DNA of 52,882 bases from Micrococcus lylae NBRC 15355 (GTDB lineage: Bacteria > Actinomycetota > Actinomycetes > Actinomycetales > Micrococcaceae): contig NZ_BCSN01000016.1 of the NCBI RefSeq assembly GCF_001570885.1, forward strand, positions 1-52,882. Direction: 5' to 3'. The first letter of the stretch is position 1; every line of letters begins with the position of its first letter. Both the position numbers and the translations under genes were made by a program. The notes below the pieces were generated by a model, which saw only the letters and a list, made by a program, of their open reading frames with translations, was not told the DNA's origin and made no database searches. Shown here one piece after another: positions 1 through 8,457 of this stretch.

Positions 1-1
1 G

Positions 2-43
2 GCAGGCTGGGAGCAGGGCCGCTGCGACGGCCGGAGCCGCTGA
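2..43 (+). CDS. possible 3' end of an upstream gene
   Basis: The first 43 bases hold an open frame ending in TGA whose third positions are mostly G or C, as expected for coding DNA here. The fragment encodes only 13 residues (AGWEQGRCDGRSR), too few to name a product. It may equally be non-coding sequence ahead of the next gene. Confidence 0.2.
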   Translation, partial: AGWEQGRCDGRSR

Positions 44-73
44 GGCGGAGACCGTGAGACGAGGAGGACGGAC

Positions 74-1006
74 ATGGCAGGGGTGCGGGTGATCGGTGCG
101 GGCGTGATCGGACTGAGCTGCGCGGTGCGCCTGCTCGAGGCCGGGCACGAGGTGACCGTGCTGACGGAGCAGGACCCGCAGCAGACCACCTCCCGGGTGG
201 CCGGCGCCCTCTGGTACCCCTACCTGGCCGCCCCCGTGGACCGGGTGACCGCCTGGGGCGTGCGGACGCTGGCCGAGCTGATCCGGCTGGCCGAATCCGA
301 GCCCGAGTCCGGCGTGCACCTCGTGGACGGCACGGAGGTCGGCGTGGGGGAGCTGCCGGACCCTGCGTGGGCGGCGGACGTGCTGGACTTCCGTCGCGTG
401 GCCGGGCGGGGCGGAGAGCCCGGGGGAGGCTGGGCCTTCGCCGCGCCGCTGGCGGACATGAGCGTCTACCTGGGCTGGCTGGTGCGGAGGGTCGAGGTGT
501 TCGGCGGGCGGATCGAGAGGCGGCGGCTTCAGGCGGTCCCGGACGACGGCGTGCCCACCGTGGTGGCCGCCGGGCTGGGGGCGCGCGAGCTGCTGCCGGA
601 TCCGAGCATGTCCACCGCGCGCGGGCAGATCCTGTTGTTGCGGCAGTTCGGGCTGACCCGCTGGACGCTGGACCAGACCGGTGAGCAGCCGGTCTACGTG
701 TTCCCGCGGGAGAAGGACATCGTGGTGGGCGGCACCTCGGACCCGGCGGACACCCGGATCGACCCGGACCCGGCCATCGGGGCGGCCGTCCTGGACCGCG
801 CCGTGAAGCTGGTGCCGGAGCTGGCCGGGGCGCAGGTCCGAGAGCACCGGGTGGGACTGCGGCCGGTGCGCCCGGCGGTGCGGCTGGCGGCCGAGACGCT
901 GGGGGCCACGCCGGTGGTGCACTGCTACGGCCACGGCGGCGCCGGCGTCACCCTGTCCTGGGGCTGCGCGGACGAGGCGGCGGCCCTGCTCGAAGCGTCC
1001 CTCTGA
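74..1006 (+). CDS. FAD-dependent oxidoreductase, D-amino-acid oxidase (DAO) family
   Basis: A 310-residue protein with the N-terminal dinucleotide-binding motif GAGVIG at residues 8-13, followed by an acidic strand end (VTVLTE) as in Rossmann-type FAD enzymes. The C-terminal GHGGAGVTLSWGCA segment is typical of D-amino-acid oxidases. Known members oxidise D-amino acids to 2-oxo acids, ammonia and peroxide; the substrate here cannot be read from sequence. The start is backed by a strong GAGGAGGA ribosome site about 7 bases upstream. It converges on the CAAX protease gene, with only 38 bases between the stops. Length is normal for a bacterial DAO-like protein. Confidence 0.8.
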   Translation: MAGVRVIGAGVIGLSCAVRLLEAGHEVTVLTEQDPQQTTSRVAGALWYPYLAAPVDRVTAWGVRTLAELIRLAESEPESGVHLVDGTEVGVGELPDPAWAADVLDFRRVAGRGGEPGGGWAFAAPLADMSVYLGWLVRRVEVFGGRIERRRLQAVPDDGVPTVVAAGLGARELLPDPSMSTARGQILLLRQFGLTRWTLDQTGEQPVYVFPREKDIVVGGTSDPADTRIDPDPAIGAAVLDRAVKLVPELAGAQVREHRVGLRPVRPAVRLAAETLGATPVVHCYGHGGAGVTLSWGCADEAAALLEASL

Positions 1007-1020
1007 GGCCCTGACCCGCC

Positions 1021-1044
1021 TCCCGTTCCACGAGCGAAAGTGCC
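1021..1044 (-). repeat. single degenerate copy of the 33-bp repeat, next to a stop codon
   Basis: Read on the minus strand, directly after the protease stop codon, the sequence begins GGCACTTTCGCTCG. This nearly matches the start of the array after dapF (GGCACTTTCGTTCG). The hairpin seen in the tandem copies is only weakly kept. It lies between two convergent genes. Confidence 0.5.
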
Positions 1045-2184
1045 TCAGGGGCGGGCGCCGACCTCCGCCGGGACGGTCCGCTGGATGCCGGCGCGCGAGG
1101 CCTGCCAGCCCAGCAGCGCCGCGCAGCCGAGCGAGAACACCGCGGAGACCAGCGCGGTCACCGGGTCGCCGGCGGTGGACGGGTCCACGTAGGAGTCGGT
1201 CACGGTGCCGATCAGCGTGCCGACGGCGATCACCACCACGTTGTTCACCACGTGCAGGGCGATCGCCGCCTCGAGCCCGCCGGTGCGCCACGTCAGCCAG
1301 ACGGCGGCCGCGGCGAACGCGCCCAGGTCCAGCAGGATCCAGACGTCGAGGGACCCGTGCGCGAGGGCGAAGATCGCCGTGGAGACGAGACCGCCGACGA
1401 TCCAGCCGACGATCGGGTGGCGGAACCAGGAGCCCACGGAGGCCAGCACCCAGCCGCGGAACAGGTACTCCTCGCCGGCGGCCTGGAACGGGGTGAGCAC
1501 GAACGCCATCACGAGCATCCACACCCAGTCCTCGGAGCGCGGCAGGGCCACCGCCCCGGTCAGCGCCCAGGCACCCACCACGTAGACGAGGTAGATCGGC
1601 AGCAGCACCAGCGTGCAGCGCAGCATCCAGGCCCAGCGCACCCGTCCGGTCACCGAGTGCAGGAACCGGGCCGCCACCGGATGGCCCCAGCGCACTGCGA
1701 GCAGGGCCACCGGGATCAGCGCGGCGAGCATCAGGTTGTTGATCGCCATGATCGGCGCGGACTCGAAGGCGGCGTCGTAGACCGCATCCGGGGCGTCGAG
1801 CACGTCCGGGCCGGCCGAGGCGAACAGCGCGGGGAGCATGGCGAGGGTGCCCACCACCATCACCACGATCGTCAGGCCCAGGGCGATGCCGGACGAGCCC
1901 AGCGGATGCCACCAGCGGTGCCGTGGCGTGCGCAGCACCTGGGAGTAGTCGGCGCCGATCAGCGGCAGGTCCAGGGGCTTCGCCGGCACCGGCATCGGCG
2001 GGAACGGGGGAGCGGCCGGAGGAGCCCCGCCCGGCCCGGACCCGCCCTGCGGGGCGACGCCGTACGGCGCCTGCTGCGGAGGCATGCCCTGCGGCGGCAC
2101 CCCGGAGGGCGCCTGCTCGGGGGACACCGGGCGGCGCGGCGGCTCATCCGGGAAGAGGGCGGGGTTGTACGGCGGCTGACTCAT
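1045..2184 (-). CDS. CPBP-family (CAAX protease-like) intramembrane metalloprotease
   Basis: A 379-residue membrane protein when started at MSQPPYNPALF. The frame stays open further upstream but that part has no family similarity and overlaps the rpsO promoter, so the ATG at 2184 is preferred. The first ~75 residues are a Pro/Gly/Gln-rich cytoplasmic tail, followed by about eight hydrophobic segments. The Abi/CPBP signatures are present: EEYLFRG (Glu238, Glu239, Arg243), a later AHGSLD motif and HVVNN. Bacterial members are membrane proteases whose substrates are mostly unknown; some act in bacteriocin immunity or protein sorting. The gene diverges from rpsO. Confidence 0.85.
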   Translation of the reverse strand: MSQPPYNPALFPDEPPRRPVSPEQAPSGVPPQGMPPQQAPYGVAPQGGSGPGGAPPAAPPFPPMPVPAKPLDLPLIGADYSQVLRTPRHRWWHPLGSSGIALGLTIVVMVVGTLAMLPALFASAGPDVLDAPDAVYDAAFESAPIMAINNLMLAALIPVALLAVRWGHPVAARFLHSVTGRVRWAWMLRCTLVLLPIYLVYVVGAWALTGAVALPRSEDWVWMLVMAFVLTPFQAAGEEYLFRGWVLASVGSWFRHPIVGWIVGGLVSTAIFALAHGSLDVWILLDLGAFAAAAVWLTWRTGGLEAAIALHVVNNVVVIAVGTLIGTVTDSYVDPSTAGDPVTALVSAVFSLGCAALLGWQASRAGIQRTVPAEVGARP

Positions 2185-2275
2185 GCGGACGACGCTAGCA
2201 ACGCACCCGGACGCTGCGGAGCCGCCCTGAGGCGGAGGCGCACCCGCGACGAAAGGGCGAGGCGCCGTCGTCGTG

Positions 2276-2377
2276 TAGGCTGGAGGGTCGGTGCCCGCTG
2301 CAGTCCGCGGTGGCGGGCATCCCGGACGCCCGGCGTCCGGGCCCACTGTTCGCGGTACAACTCTCAAGGAGTTCATC
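2276..2377 (+). promoter_or_regulatory. rpsO promoter and structured leader
   Basis: A TAGGCT -10 box (2276-2281) precedes a leader of about 90 bases with two hairpins: arms 2292-2298/2313-2319 (TGCCCGC/GCGGGCA) and arms 2321-2330/2332-2341 (CCCGGACGCC/GGCGTCCGGG). The ribosome site AAGGAG is at 2366-2371. In several bacteria S15 represses its own mRNA by binding a leader structure; that this leader does so is inference. Confidence 0.5.
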
Positions 2378-2647
2378 ATGGCCCTGGATCCGGCTGTCAA
2401 GCAGCAGATCATCACGGAGTACGCCACCCACGAGGGTGACACCGGTTCGCCCGAGGTGCAGATCGCGGTCCTGTCGCGTCGCATCAAGGACCTGACCGAG
2501 CACCTCAAGGAGCACAAGCACGACCACCACACCCGCCGCGGCCTGATGGCCATGGTCGGTCGCCGTCGTCGCATGCTCGGCTACCTCAAGGACACCGACA
2601 TCGAGCGCTACCGCTCGCTGATCGAGCGCCTCGGCCTGCGCAAGTGA
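2378..2647 (+). CDS. rpsO: 30S ribosomal protein S15
   Basis: The 89-residue product has exactly the usual S15 length and carries the family sequence throughout, including [15 protein letters not shown] and the basic [12 protein letters not shown] stretch. S15 binds the central domain of 16S rRNA early in small-subunit assembly. The start is fixed by the family N-terminus MALDP and by AAGGAG seven bases upstream. rpsO is followed by pnp, a pairing conserved across many bacteria, with a hairpin between them. Confidence 0.98.
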   Translation: MALDPAVKQQIITEYATHEGDTGSPEVQIAVLSRRIKDLTEHLKEHKHDHHTRRGLMAMVGRRRRMLGYLKDTDIERYRSLIERLGLRK

Positions 2648-2670
2648 CGCAGCGCTGAACAGGCGATGAC

Positions 2671-2720
2671 GAGGCGGTGCCGCTCCGGCGTGGGACTCCC
2701 ACCCGTAGCGGTGCCGCCTC
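2671..2720 (+). terminator. rpsO-pnp intergenic hairpin
   Basis: Arms 2671-2684 and 2707-2720 (GAGGCGGTGCCGCT / AGCGGTGCCGCCTC) pair except for a central TG/TG bulge. No U tract follows. In E. coli the equivalent region holds an RNase III site; here it could be an attenuator or a processing site. Confidence 0.45.
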
Positions 2721-2928
2721 TAGTCTGTTCCACGACGACGGCCGCGCACCTGGCGCTGCCGCGTCACCACAACTGAAGCACCCGACGCCCCTGCCGGCAC
2801 CCTTCGCGGTCCTCGACAGTGGCTCCCGGACCCGCCGCCCCTTCGGGCGGACGGACGCCGAGGGCCTCGATCGAAGACCAGGACGGTGCCTCCGGACGCG
2901 CAGGGCGTCGTCTCTGAAAGGAGGGACC

Positions 2929-5193
2929 ATGGAAGGTCCTGAGATCACATTCGCCGAAGCCGTCATCGACAACGGCTCCTACGGAAAGCGCACCGTGCGC
3001 TTCGAGACCGGCCGCCTCGCCCAGCAGGCCGCCGGCGCCGCGATGGTGTACATCGACGAGGAGACGTCGATGCTGTCCGCCACCACCGTGGGCAAGTCCC
3101 CGCGCGAGGGCTTCGACTTCTTCCCGCTCACCGTGGACGTCGAGGAGCGCATGTACGCCGCGGGCCGCATCCCCGGCTCGTTCTTCCGCCGCGAGGGCCG
3201 CCCGTCCACCGACGCGATCCTCACCTGCCGTCTGATCGACCGCCCCCTGCGCCCGGCCTTCACCAAGGGCATCCGCAACGAGGTCCAGGTCGTCGTGACC
3301 GTCACCTCGATCGCCCCGGACGAGATCTACGACACCGTGGCCATCAACGCCGCGTCCATGTCCACCCAGCTCTCCGGCCTGCCGTTCTCCGGCCCGATCG
3401 GCGGCGTGCGCATGGCCCTGCTGGACAACGGCATGGGCGAGCGCCAGTGGGTGGCGTTCCCGAAGCACTCCCAGCTGAAGGACGCCGTCTTCACCATGGC
3501 CGTGGCCGGCCGCATCGCCGGTGACGACATCGCCGTGATGATGGTCGAGGCCGAGGCCACCCCGGACGCCTGGACCCTCATCAAGGATCACGGCGCCGGC
3601 GCCCCGACCGAGGAGGTCGTGGCCGAGGGCCTCGAGGCCGCCAAGCCGTTCATCCGCACCCTGTGCGAGGCCCAGGCCGACCTGGCCGCCCGCGCCGGCA
3701 AGGAGCCGGTGGACGTGCCGGTCTTCAAGGACTACGAGGACGACGCCTACGCCGCCGTGGAGAAGCTCGCCTCCGAGCGCCTGACCGAGATCTTCTCGAT
3801 CGGCGACAAGCAGGAGCGCGAGGCCGCCTCCGACGCCTACCACGCCGAGGTCATCGAGGAGCTCGCCGGAGAGGGCAAGGAGTTCGAGGAGCGCCGCAGC
3901 GAGATCGCCAAGGCGTTCGGCTCGGTCACCAAGGAGATCGTGCGCCAGCGCATCCTGCGCGAGCAGGTCCGCATCGACGGCCGCGGCCTCACCGACATCC
4001 GCAAGCTCACCGCCGAGGTCGAGGTCCTGCCGCGCGTGCACGGCTCCGCGATCTTCGAGCGCGGCGAGACGCAGATCATGGGCGTCACCACGCTGAACAT
4101 GCTCAAGATGGAGCAGCAGATCGACTCCCTGGCGCCGGAGACCTCCAAGCGCTACATCCACCACTACAACTTCCCGCCGTACTCCACCGGCGAGACCGGC
4201 CGCGTGGGCTCTCCCAAGCGCCGCGAGATCGGCCACGGCGCCCTCGCCGAGCGCGCCGTGGTGCCGGTGCTGCCCTCCCGTGAGGAGTTCCCGTACGCGA
4301 TCCGTCAGGTCTCCGAGGCCCTCGGCTCCAACGGCTCCACCTCCATGGGTTCGGTCTGCGCCTCCACCCTGTCCCTGCTGAACGCCGGTGTGCCGCTGCG
4401 CGCCCCGGTCGCCGGCATCGCCATGGGCCTGGTCTCCGCCGAGGTGGACGGCCAGACCCAGTACGCCGCCCTCACCGACATCCTCGGCGCCGAGGACGCG
4501 TTCGGGGACATGGACTTCAAGGTGGCCGGAACCTCCGAGTTCGTCACCGCGATCCAGCTGGACACCAAGCTCGACGGCATCCCGGCCTCCGTGCTCGCCG
4601 CCGCGCTGACCCAGGCCCGTGAGGCCCGCCTGCACATCCTGTCCGTGCTGAACGCCGCGATCGACGGCCCGGACGAGATGGCCTCGACCGCGCCGCGCAT
4701 CATCGCGGTGCGCATCCCGGAGGACAAGATCGGTGCGGTCATCGGCCCCAAGGGCGCCATGATCAACCAGATCCAGGACGACACCGGCGCGGAGATCACC
4801 ATCGAGGATGACGGCACCGTGCTGATCGGCGCGACCGACGGCGCCTCCGCCGAGGCCGCCCGCTCCGCCGTGAACGCTATCGCCAACCCGCAGGTCCCCG
4901 AGGTCGGCGAGCGCTACCTCGGCACCGTGGTGAAGCTGACCACCTTCGGCGCCTTCGTGTCCCTGACCCCGGGCAAGGACGGCCTGCTGCACATCTCCGA
5001 GCTGCGCAAGCTCAACGACGGCAAGCGCGTGGACGACGTCGAGGACGTCGTGGGCGTGGGCCAGAAGGTCCAGGTCGAGATCACCAAGATCGACGACCGC
5101 GGCAAGCTCTCGCTCGCCCCGGTGGTCGCCGAGGACGGCGCCGAGGCGGAGACCGCCGACGCCGTCGAGTCCTCGGAGTCGACCGAGGCCTGA
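2929..5193 (+). CDS. pnp: polyribonucleotide nucleotidyltransferase (PNPase)
   Basis: A 754-residue exoribonuclease that degrades RNA 3' to 5' by phosphorolysis, releasing nucleoside diphosphates. Two RNase PH-like domains flank an all-helical segment. A KH domain begins near residue 595 ([10 protein letters not shown]) and an S1 domain near 661 ([16 protein letters not shown]), with an acidic tail at the end. The ATG at 2929 follows an AAAGGAGGGA ribosome site and gives the family N-terminus [16 protein letters not shown]. An in-frame upstream extension (to 2677) lacks similarity and is not used. It is the second gene of rpsO-pnp and is followed by the 62-bp repeat block. Confidence 0.97.
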   Translation: MEGPEITFAEAVIDNGSYGKRTVRFETGRLAQQAAGAAMVYIDEETSMLSATTVGKSPREGFDFFPLTVDVEERMYAAGRIPGSFFRREGRPSTDAILTCRLIDRPLRPAFTKGIRNEVQVVVTVTSIAPDEIYDTVAINAASMSTQLSGLPFSGPIGGVRMALLDNGMGERQWVAFPKHSQLKDAVFTMAVAGRIAGDDIAVMMVEAEATPDAWTLIKDHGAGAPTEEVVAEGLEAAKPFIRTLCEAQADLAARAGKEPVDVPVFKDYEDDAYAAVEKLASERLTEIFSIGDKQEREAASDAYHAEVIEELAGEGKEFEERRSEIAKAFGSVTKEIVRQRILREQVRIDGRGLTDIRKLTAEVEVLPRVHGSAIFERGETQIMGVTTLNMLKMEQQIDSLAPETSKRYIHHYNFPPYSTGETGRVGSPKRREIGHGALAERAVVPVLPSREEFPYAIRQVSEALGSNGSTSMGSVCASTLSLLNAGVPLRAPVAGIAMGLVSAEVDGQTQYAALTDILGAEDAFGDMDFKVAGTSEFVTAIQLDTKLDGIPASVLAAALTQAREARLHILSVLNAAIDGPDEMASTAPRIIAVRIPEDKIGAVIGPKGAMINQIQDDTGAEITIEDDGTVLIGATDGASAEAARSAVNAIANPQVPEVGERYLGTVVKLTTFGAFVSLTPGKDGLLHISELRKLNDGKRVDDVEDVVGVGQKVQVEITKIDDRGKLSLAPVVAEDGAEAETADAVESSESTEA

Positions 5194-5359
5194 TCGGCCC
5201 GCCCCGGTGAGGGGAGGGGTTGCACGGTCCCTCGGCCTGATCGGCCCTGACGCGCGGCCCCGTGCCGGCGAGCGGACAGCTCGTCGGTGCGGGGCCGTCG
5301 TCGTGCCCGGAGGAGGGTGCGCTTCGGGCGGCTCGTCCGCTGGCCACCCCGCGCGCTGC

Positions 5360-5690
5360 GCCGAGCCAGAAGGTTTGGCCCCTTCGTGCACTCGGGAAGT
5401 GCCCACTTCCTCTGGTTCGGCACGGGGTGGCGCAGGGGTGATCGCCGAGCCAGAGGGTTTGGCCCCTTCGCGCGCTCGGGAAGTGCCCACTTCCTCTGGC
5501 TCGGCGAGCCAGAGGGTTTGGCCGGTTGACGGCCCGCTGAAGTAGCCGTTTGTTCTGGTTCGGCGCGGGGTGGGGCCGGGGTGATCGCCGAGCCAGAAGG
5601 TTCGGCCCCTTCGTGCATTCGGGAAGTGCCCACTTCCTCTGGTTCGGCGAGCCAGAGGGTTCGGCACCGGGTCACCCGGTTCGCACCCTC
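5360..5690 (+). repeat. array of 62-bp near-palindromic repeats
   Basis: Full units lie at 5360-5421, 5444-5505 and 5587-5648, a diverged unit at about 5504-5564 and a truncated one from 5649. Each full unit starts GCCGAGCCAGA and ends TCTGGYTCGGC, which are complementary, and contains an inner inverted repeat GGAAGTG-CC-CACTTCC. A GGGGTGG-rich spacer of about 22 bases recurs after units 1 and 3, so a block of about 144 bases has itself been duplicated. The DNA or RNA could fold into a branched hairpin. Confidence 0.85.
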
Positions 5691-5703
5691 GCGCCGGGTC
5701 CGG

Positions 5704-5709
5704 AACAAT
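5704..5709 (+). promoter_or_regulatory. -10 box of the M16 peptidase gene
   Basis: AACAAT ends seven bases before the GTG at 5717, the spacing seen before other probable leaderless genes in this window. It is a weaker match than most. Confidence 0.45.
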
Positions 5710-5716
5710 GGGGCCG

Positions 5717-7036
5717 GTGACGTCCATCCAGCAGATCCCCCTCGACTACACCGGCACGCTCGCGGACGACGGCGCCGGTGAGATCCGCCGCTCCGTGCTG
5801 CCCGGCGGCGTGCGCGTGCTGACCGAGGCGATGCCGAACCAGCGCTCGGTGACGATCGGCTACTGGGTGGCGGTCGGCTCCCGCGACGAGTCCCCGCAGG
5901 GGTTCGGCTCCACCCACTTCCTTGAACACCTGCTGTTCAAGGGCACCCCCACCCGCAGCGCGATGGACATCGCGGCGGCCTTCGACCGCGTCGGCGGGGA
6001 GTCCAACGCCGGCACGGCGAAGGAGTCCACGGTCTACCACGCCCGCGTGCTGGACGAGGACCTGCCGATGGCGATCGAGGTCCTCACGGACATGCTGGCC
6101 TCCTCGGTGATCGACCCGGCCGAGATGGAGACCGAGCGCGGCGTGATCCTCGAAGAGCTCGCCATGGACGCGGACGACCCCATGGACTACGCCCACGAGC
6201 GCCTCGCGGAGGTCCTGCTCGGGGCGCACCCGCTGGCCCGCCCGATCGGCGGCACCCCGGACACCATCCGCGGCGTCACCCGCGAGCACGTGTGGGACCA
6301 CTACGCGCACTGGTACCGCCCGGACGAGATCGTGGTGACCGCCGCCGGCGGCCTGGAGCACGACGAGGTCTGCCGCCTGGTCCTCGAAGCCCTGTCCCGG
6401 TCCGGCTGGGACCTGCCCGAGGGAGCCTCCCCGGCCCCGCGCCGCGCCGTGGACACCACCGCTGCCGCGGCCGCGTCGATCGACCCCGGCATGCACCGCT
6501 TCGCCAAGCAGGTGGAGCAGGCCAGCGTGCTGGTGGGCGGCCGCTCGCTGTCCACCACGGACGAGGACCGCTTCGCTCTAGGCGTGATGAACGCGATCCT
6601 CGGCGGCGGCATGTCCTCCCGCCTGTTCCAGCAGATCCGCGAGCGTCGCGGGCTGGCGTACTCCACCTACGCGTTCTCGGCGGGCTACTCGGACCTGGGC
6701 TACTACGGCCTCTACGCGGGCTGCCAGCCCTCCCGCGTCAGCGAGGTCGCAGACCTCATGGTGGCCGAGCTGGAGAGGATGGCCACCGAGCACGTCACCG
6801 CGGAGGAACTGGACCGCGCCCACGGCCAGATCTGCGGCGGCACCGTGCTCGGCATGGAGTCCACCGGTGCCCGCATGTCCCGCCTCGGCCGGTCCGAGCT
6901 GGTGCTCGGCGAGTTCGTGGACCTCACCGGCTCCCTGGACCGTGTCCGTGCCGTCGGCGCCGAGGACGTCCGAGCCGTCGCCGCCCGCCTGGTGGAGGGG
7001 GAGCGGGCGTCCGTCGTGGTCGGCCCGGAAGCCTGA
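5717..7036 (+). CDS. M16 family zinc metallopeptidase (processing-peptidase-like)
   Basis: A 439-residue insulinase-family protease. The inverted zinc motif HFLEH is at residues 67-71, followed by the usual acidic stretch ETERGVILEELAMDADDP. The C-terminal half holds the second M16 fold with an RERRGLAYSTYAF segment typical of the mitochondrial-processing-peptidase/PepR group. I prefer the GTG at 5717 (MTSIQQIPLDYTG) because a -10-like box ends seven bases upstream; the in-frame ATG at 5708 would overlap that box. Bacterial homologues are often next to pnp, as here. The physiological substrate is unknown. dapB starts 22 bases after the stop. Confidence 0.9.
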   Translation: MTSIQQIPLDYTGTLADDGAGEIRRSVLPGGVRVLTEAMPNQRSVTIGYWVAVGSRDESPQGFGSTHFLEHLLFKGTPTRSAMDIAAAFDRVGGESNAGTAKESTVYHARVLDEDLPMAIEVLTDMLASSVIDPAEMETERGVILEELAMDADDPMDYAHERLAEVLLGAHPLARPIGGTPDTIRGVTREHVWDHYAHWYRPDEIVVTAAGGLEHDEVCRLVLEALSRSGWDLPEGASPAPRRAVDTTAAAAASIDPGMHRFAKQVEQASVLVGGRSLSTTDEDRFALGVMNAILGGGMSSRLFQQIRERRGLAYSTYAFSAGYSDLGYYGLYAGCQPSRVSEVADLMVAELERMATEHVTAEELDRAHGQICGGTVLGMESTGARMSRLGRSELVLGEFVDLTGSLDRVRAVGAEDVRAVAARLVEGERASVVVGPEA

Positions 7037-7045
7037 TCCGGCGCG

Positions 7046-7051
7046 TAGGCT
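7046..7051 (+). promoter_or_regulatory. -10 box of dapB, leaderless type
   Basis: TAGGCT with a 7-base spacer to the dapB ATG and no ribosome site between. Confidence 0.65.
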
Positions 7052-7058
7052 GGTGCGC

Positions 7059-7841
7059 ATGAGTGCCGAGTACACCCCCGCAGCCGAGAATGACCGGATC
7101 CGCGTCGCCCTGCTGGGTGCCTCCGGGAAGATGGGCCGCCGTGCCGTGGAGGCGGTCACCGCCGCCGAGGACATGGAGCTGGTCGCCGAGCTGACCTCCA
7201 CGGACCCCCTCGAGCGCGTCCTCGAGGCCGGCGCCACGCACGTGGTGGACCTCACGGTCCCGGACGCCTCCCCGGACAACGTGGCGTTCGCGGTGGAGCA
7301 CGGCCTGCACACCGTGGTGGGCACCTCCGGCTGGGTCCAGCAGCGCCGTGAGCGCCTGCAGGCCCAGCTTGCCCAGCACCCGCAGGTCGGCGTGCTCATC
7401 GCCCCGAACTTCTCGGTCGGCTCCGTGCTGGCCTCCGCCTTCGCCGCGAAGGCGTCCCGGTTCTTCGAGTCGGTGGAGGTCGTCGAGCTGCACCACCCGG
7501 CGAAGCTGGACGCCCCCTCGGGCACCGCGGTGCGCACCGCGGAGATGATCGCCGCCTCCCGCGCGGAGGCGGGCGTGGCCCCGAGCCCGGACGCCACCGA
7601 GCGTGACCCGGACGGCGCCCGCGGCGCGGAGGTGGACGGCGTGCGTGTGCACGCGGTGCGCCTGCGCGGGCTGGAGGCGCACCAGGAGGTGCTCATGGGC
7701 GGCCCCGGCGAGCAGCTCACCGTCCGCCACGACGCCTTCGACCGCGGCGCCTACATGCCCGGCGTGCTGCTGGGCCTGCGCCGGGTGGCCGCGCACCCGG
7801 GCCTGACGTACGGACTGGACGGATACCTCGACCTTGACTGA
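7059..7841 (+). CDS. dapB: 4-hydroxy-tetrahydrodipicolinate reductase
   Basis: A 260-residue enzyme that reduces the DapA product with NAD(P)H in the diaminopimelate/lysine pathway. The nucleotide-binding motif GASGKMG is at residues 20-26, and the catalytic signature HHPAKLDAPSGTA starts at His145 with Lys149. Length is about that of the family. The start is set by the TAGGCT box seven bases upstream; a longer in-frame reading would overlap the M16 gene. dapA lies about 2.2 kb downstream, separated by two genes, one of them on the other strand. The stop overlaps the start of the next gene by eight bases. Confidence 0.96.
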   Translation: MSAEYTPAAENDRIRVALLGASGKMGRRAVEAVTAAEDMELVAELTSTDPLERVLEAGATHVVDLTVPDASPDNVAFAVEHGLHTVVGTSGWVQQRRERLQAQLAQHPQVGVLIAPNFSVGSVLASAFAAKASRFFESVEVVELHHPAKLDAPSGTAVRTAEMIAASRAEAGVAPSPDATERDPDGARGAEVDGVRVHAVRLRGLEAHQEVLMGGPGEQLTVRHDAFDRGAYMPGVLLGLRRVAAHPGLTYGLDGYLDLD

Positions 7842-8385
7842 CCCGCACACCCCGCACGAGCCGGCCGACGCTCCCGACCGCCGGGACGCCGCCGCCACCG
7901 GCGGCGAGCCCCGGCCGCAGCGTCCCCTGCTGACCAAGGTGGGGGTGGCCGCGGTCACCCTGCTGCTGCTGTTCTTCGCCGGCGTGGCCGTGTACTCGGC
8001 GATCGGCTTCGTCATGGCCCCGCAGCCGGTGGCGAAGCTGATCGGCGTGGCCGTGCTCGGCATCGTGGCGGTCGGTCTGTGGGCCCTGTGGCGCGAGATC
8101 CGCTTCGGCCTGCTCTCCGAGCGCATGGCCGCGATCCTCGCCGCCGAGGGCAACCTGCCGGTGGACGACCTGCCGCGCTCGCCCGGCGGCCGCATCGACC
8201 GCGCCTCGGCGGACGCCGAGTTCGAGACCTACCGCATCGAGGCCGAGGCCGCCCCGCAGTCCTGGCGTGCCTGGTACCGGCTCGGCCTGGCCTACGACGC
8301 CTCCGGGGACCGTCGCCGCGCCCGCGGCGCGATCCAGACCGCCGGCCGCCTCTTCACCGAGGATGCCCGCACCGCCCGCCGCTGA
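7834..8385 (+). CDS. small membrane protein with TPR-like C-terminus
   Basis: A 183-residue protein starting at TTG and overlapping dapB by eight bases, so translation is probably coupled. After a hydrophilic Pro/Ala-rich N-terminus come two hydrophobic segments (about residues 32-56 and 66-86), then a cytoplasmic tail. The tail ends with [20 protein letters not shown], which reads like one tetratricopeptide helix pair. Similar proteins occur next to dapB in other actinobacteria, to my knowledge without a defined function. It may scaffold other proteins at the membrane; this is inference from architecture. Confidence 0.75.
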   Translation: MTDPHTPHEPADAPDRRDAAATGGEPRPQRPLLTKVGVAAVTLLLLFFAGVAVYSAIGFVMAPQPVAKLIGVAVLGIVAVGLWALWREIRFGLLSERMAAILAAEGNLPVDDLPRSPGGRIDRASADAEFETYRIEAEAAPQSWRAWYRLGLAYDASGDRRRARGAIQTAGRLFTEDARTARR

Positions 8386-8457
8386 CCGCTCAGCCTCCCC
8401 GCCCCGTTCCGGCCCGTCCGGGGCGTCCGCCTGTGGGGCAGGTGCTGCCGGCCGGCC

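Larger units (their letters stand above)
5194..5716. other. gene-free interval dominated by repeats
   Basis: About 520 bases between pnp and the M16 peptidase show no convincing gene. The first ~165 bases are unremarkable apart from a copy of a recurring 13-mer on the minus strand (5293-5305). The rest is the 62-bp repeat block. Open frames across it are artefacts of composition. The M16 promoter lies at the right edge. Confidence 0.75.

Noticed and set aside
5360-5648. CRISPR or insertion sequence
   Set aside because: Interspaces are themselves repeated, not unique, and no transposase gene is present.
2764-5727. A 987-codon minus-strand frame across pnp and the 62-bp repeats
   Set aside because: It mirrors pnp codons and runs into non-coding repeats. 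The repeated AEPEEVGTS-like peptides come from the DNA repeats.
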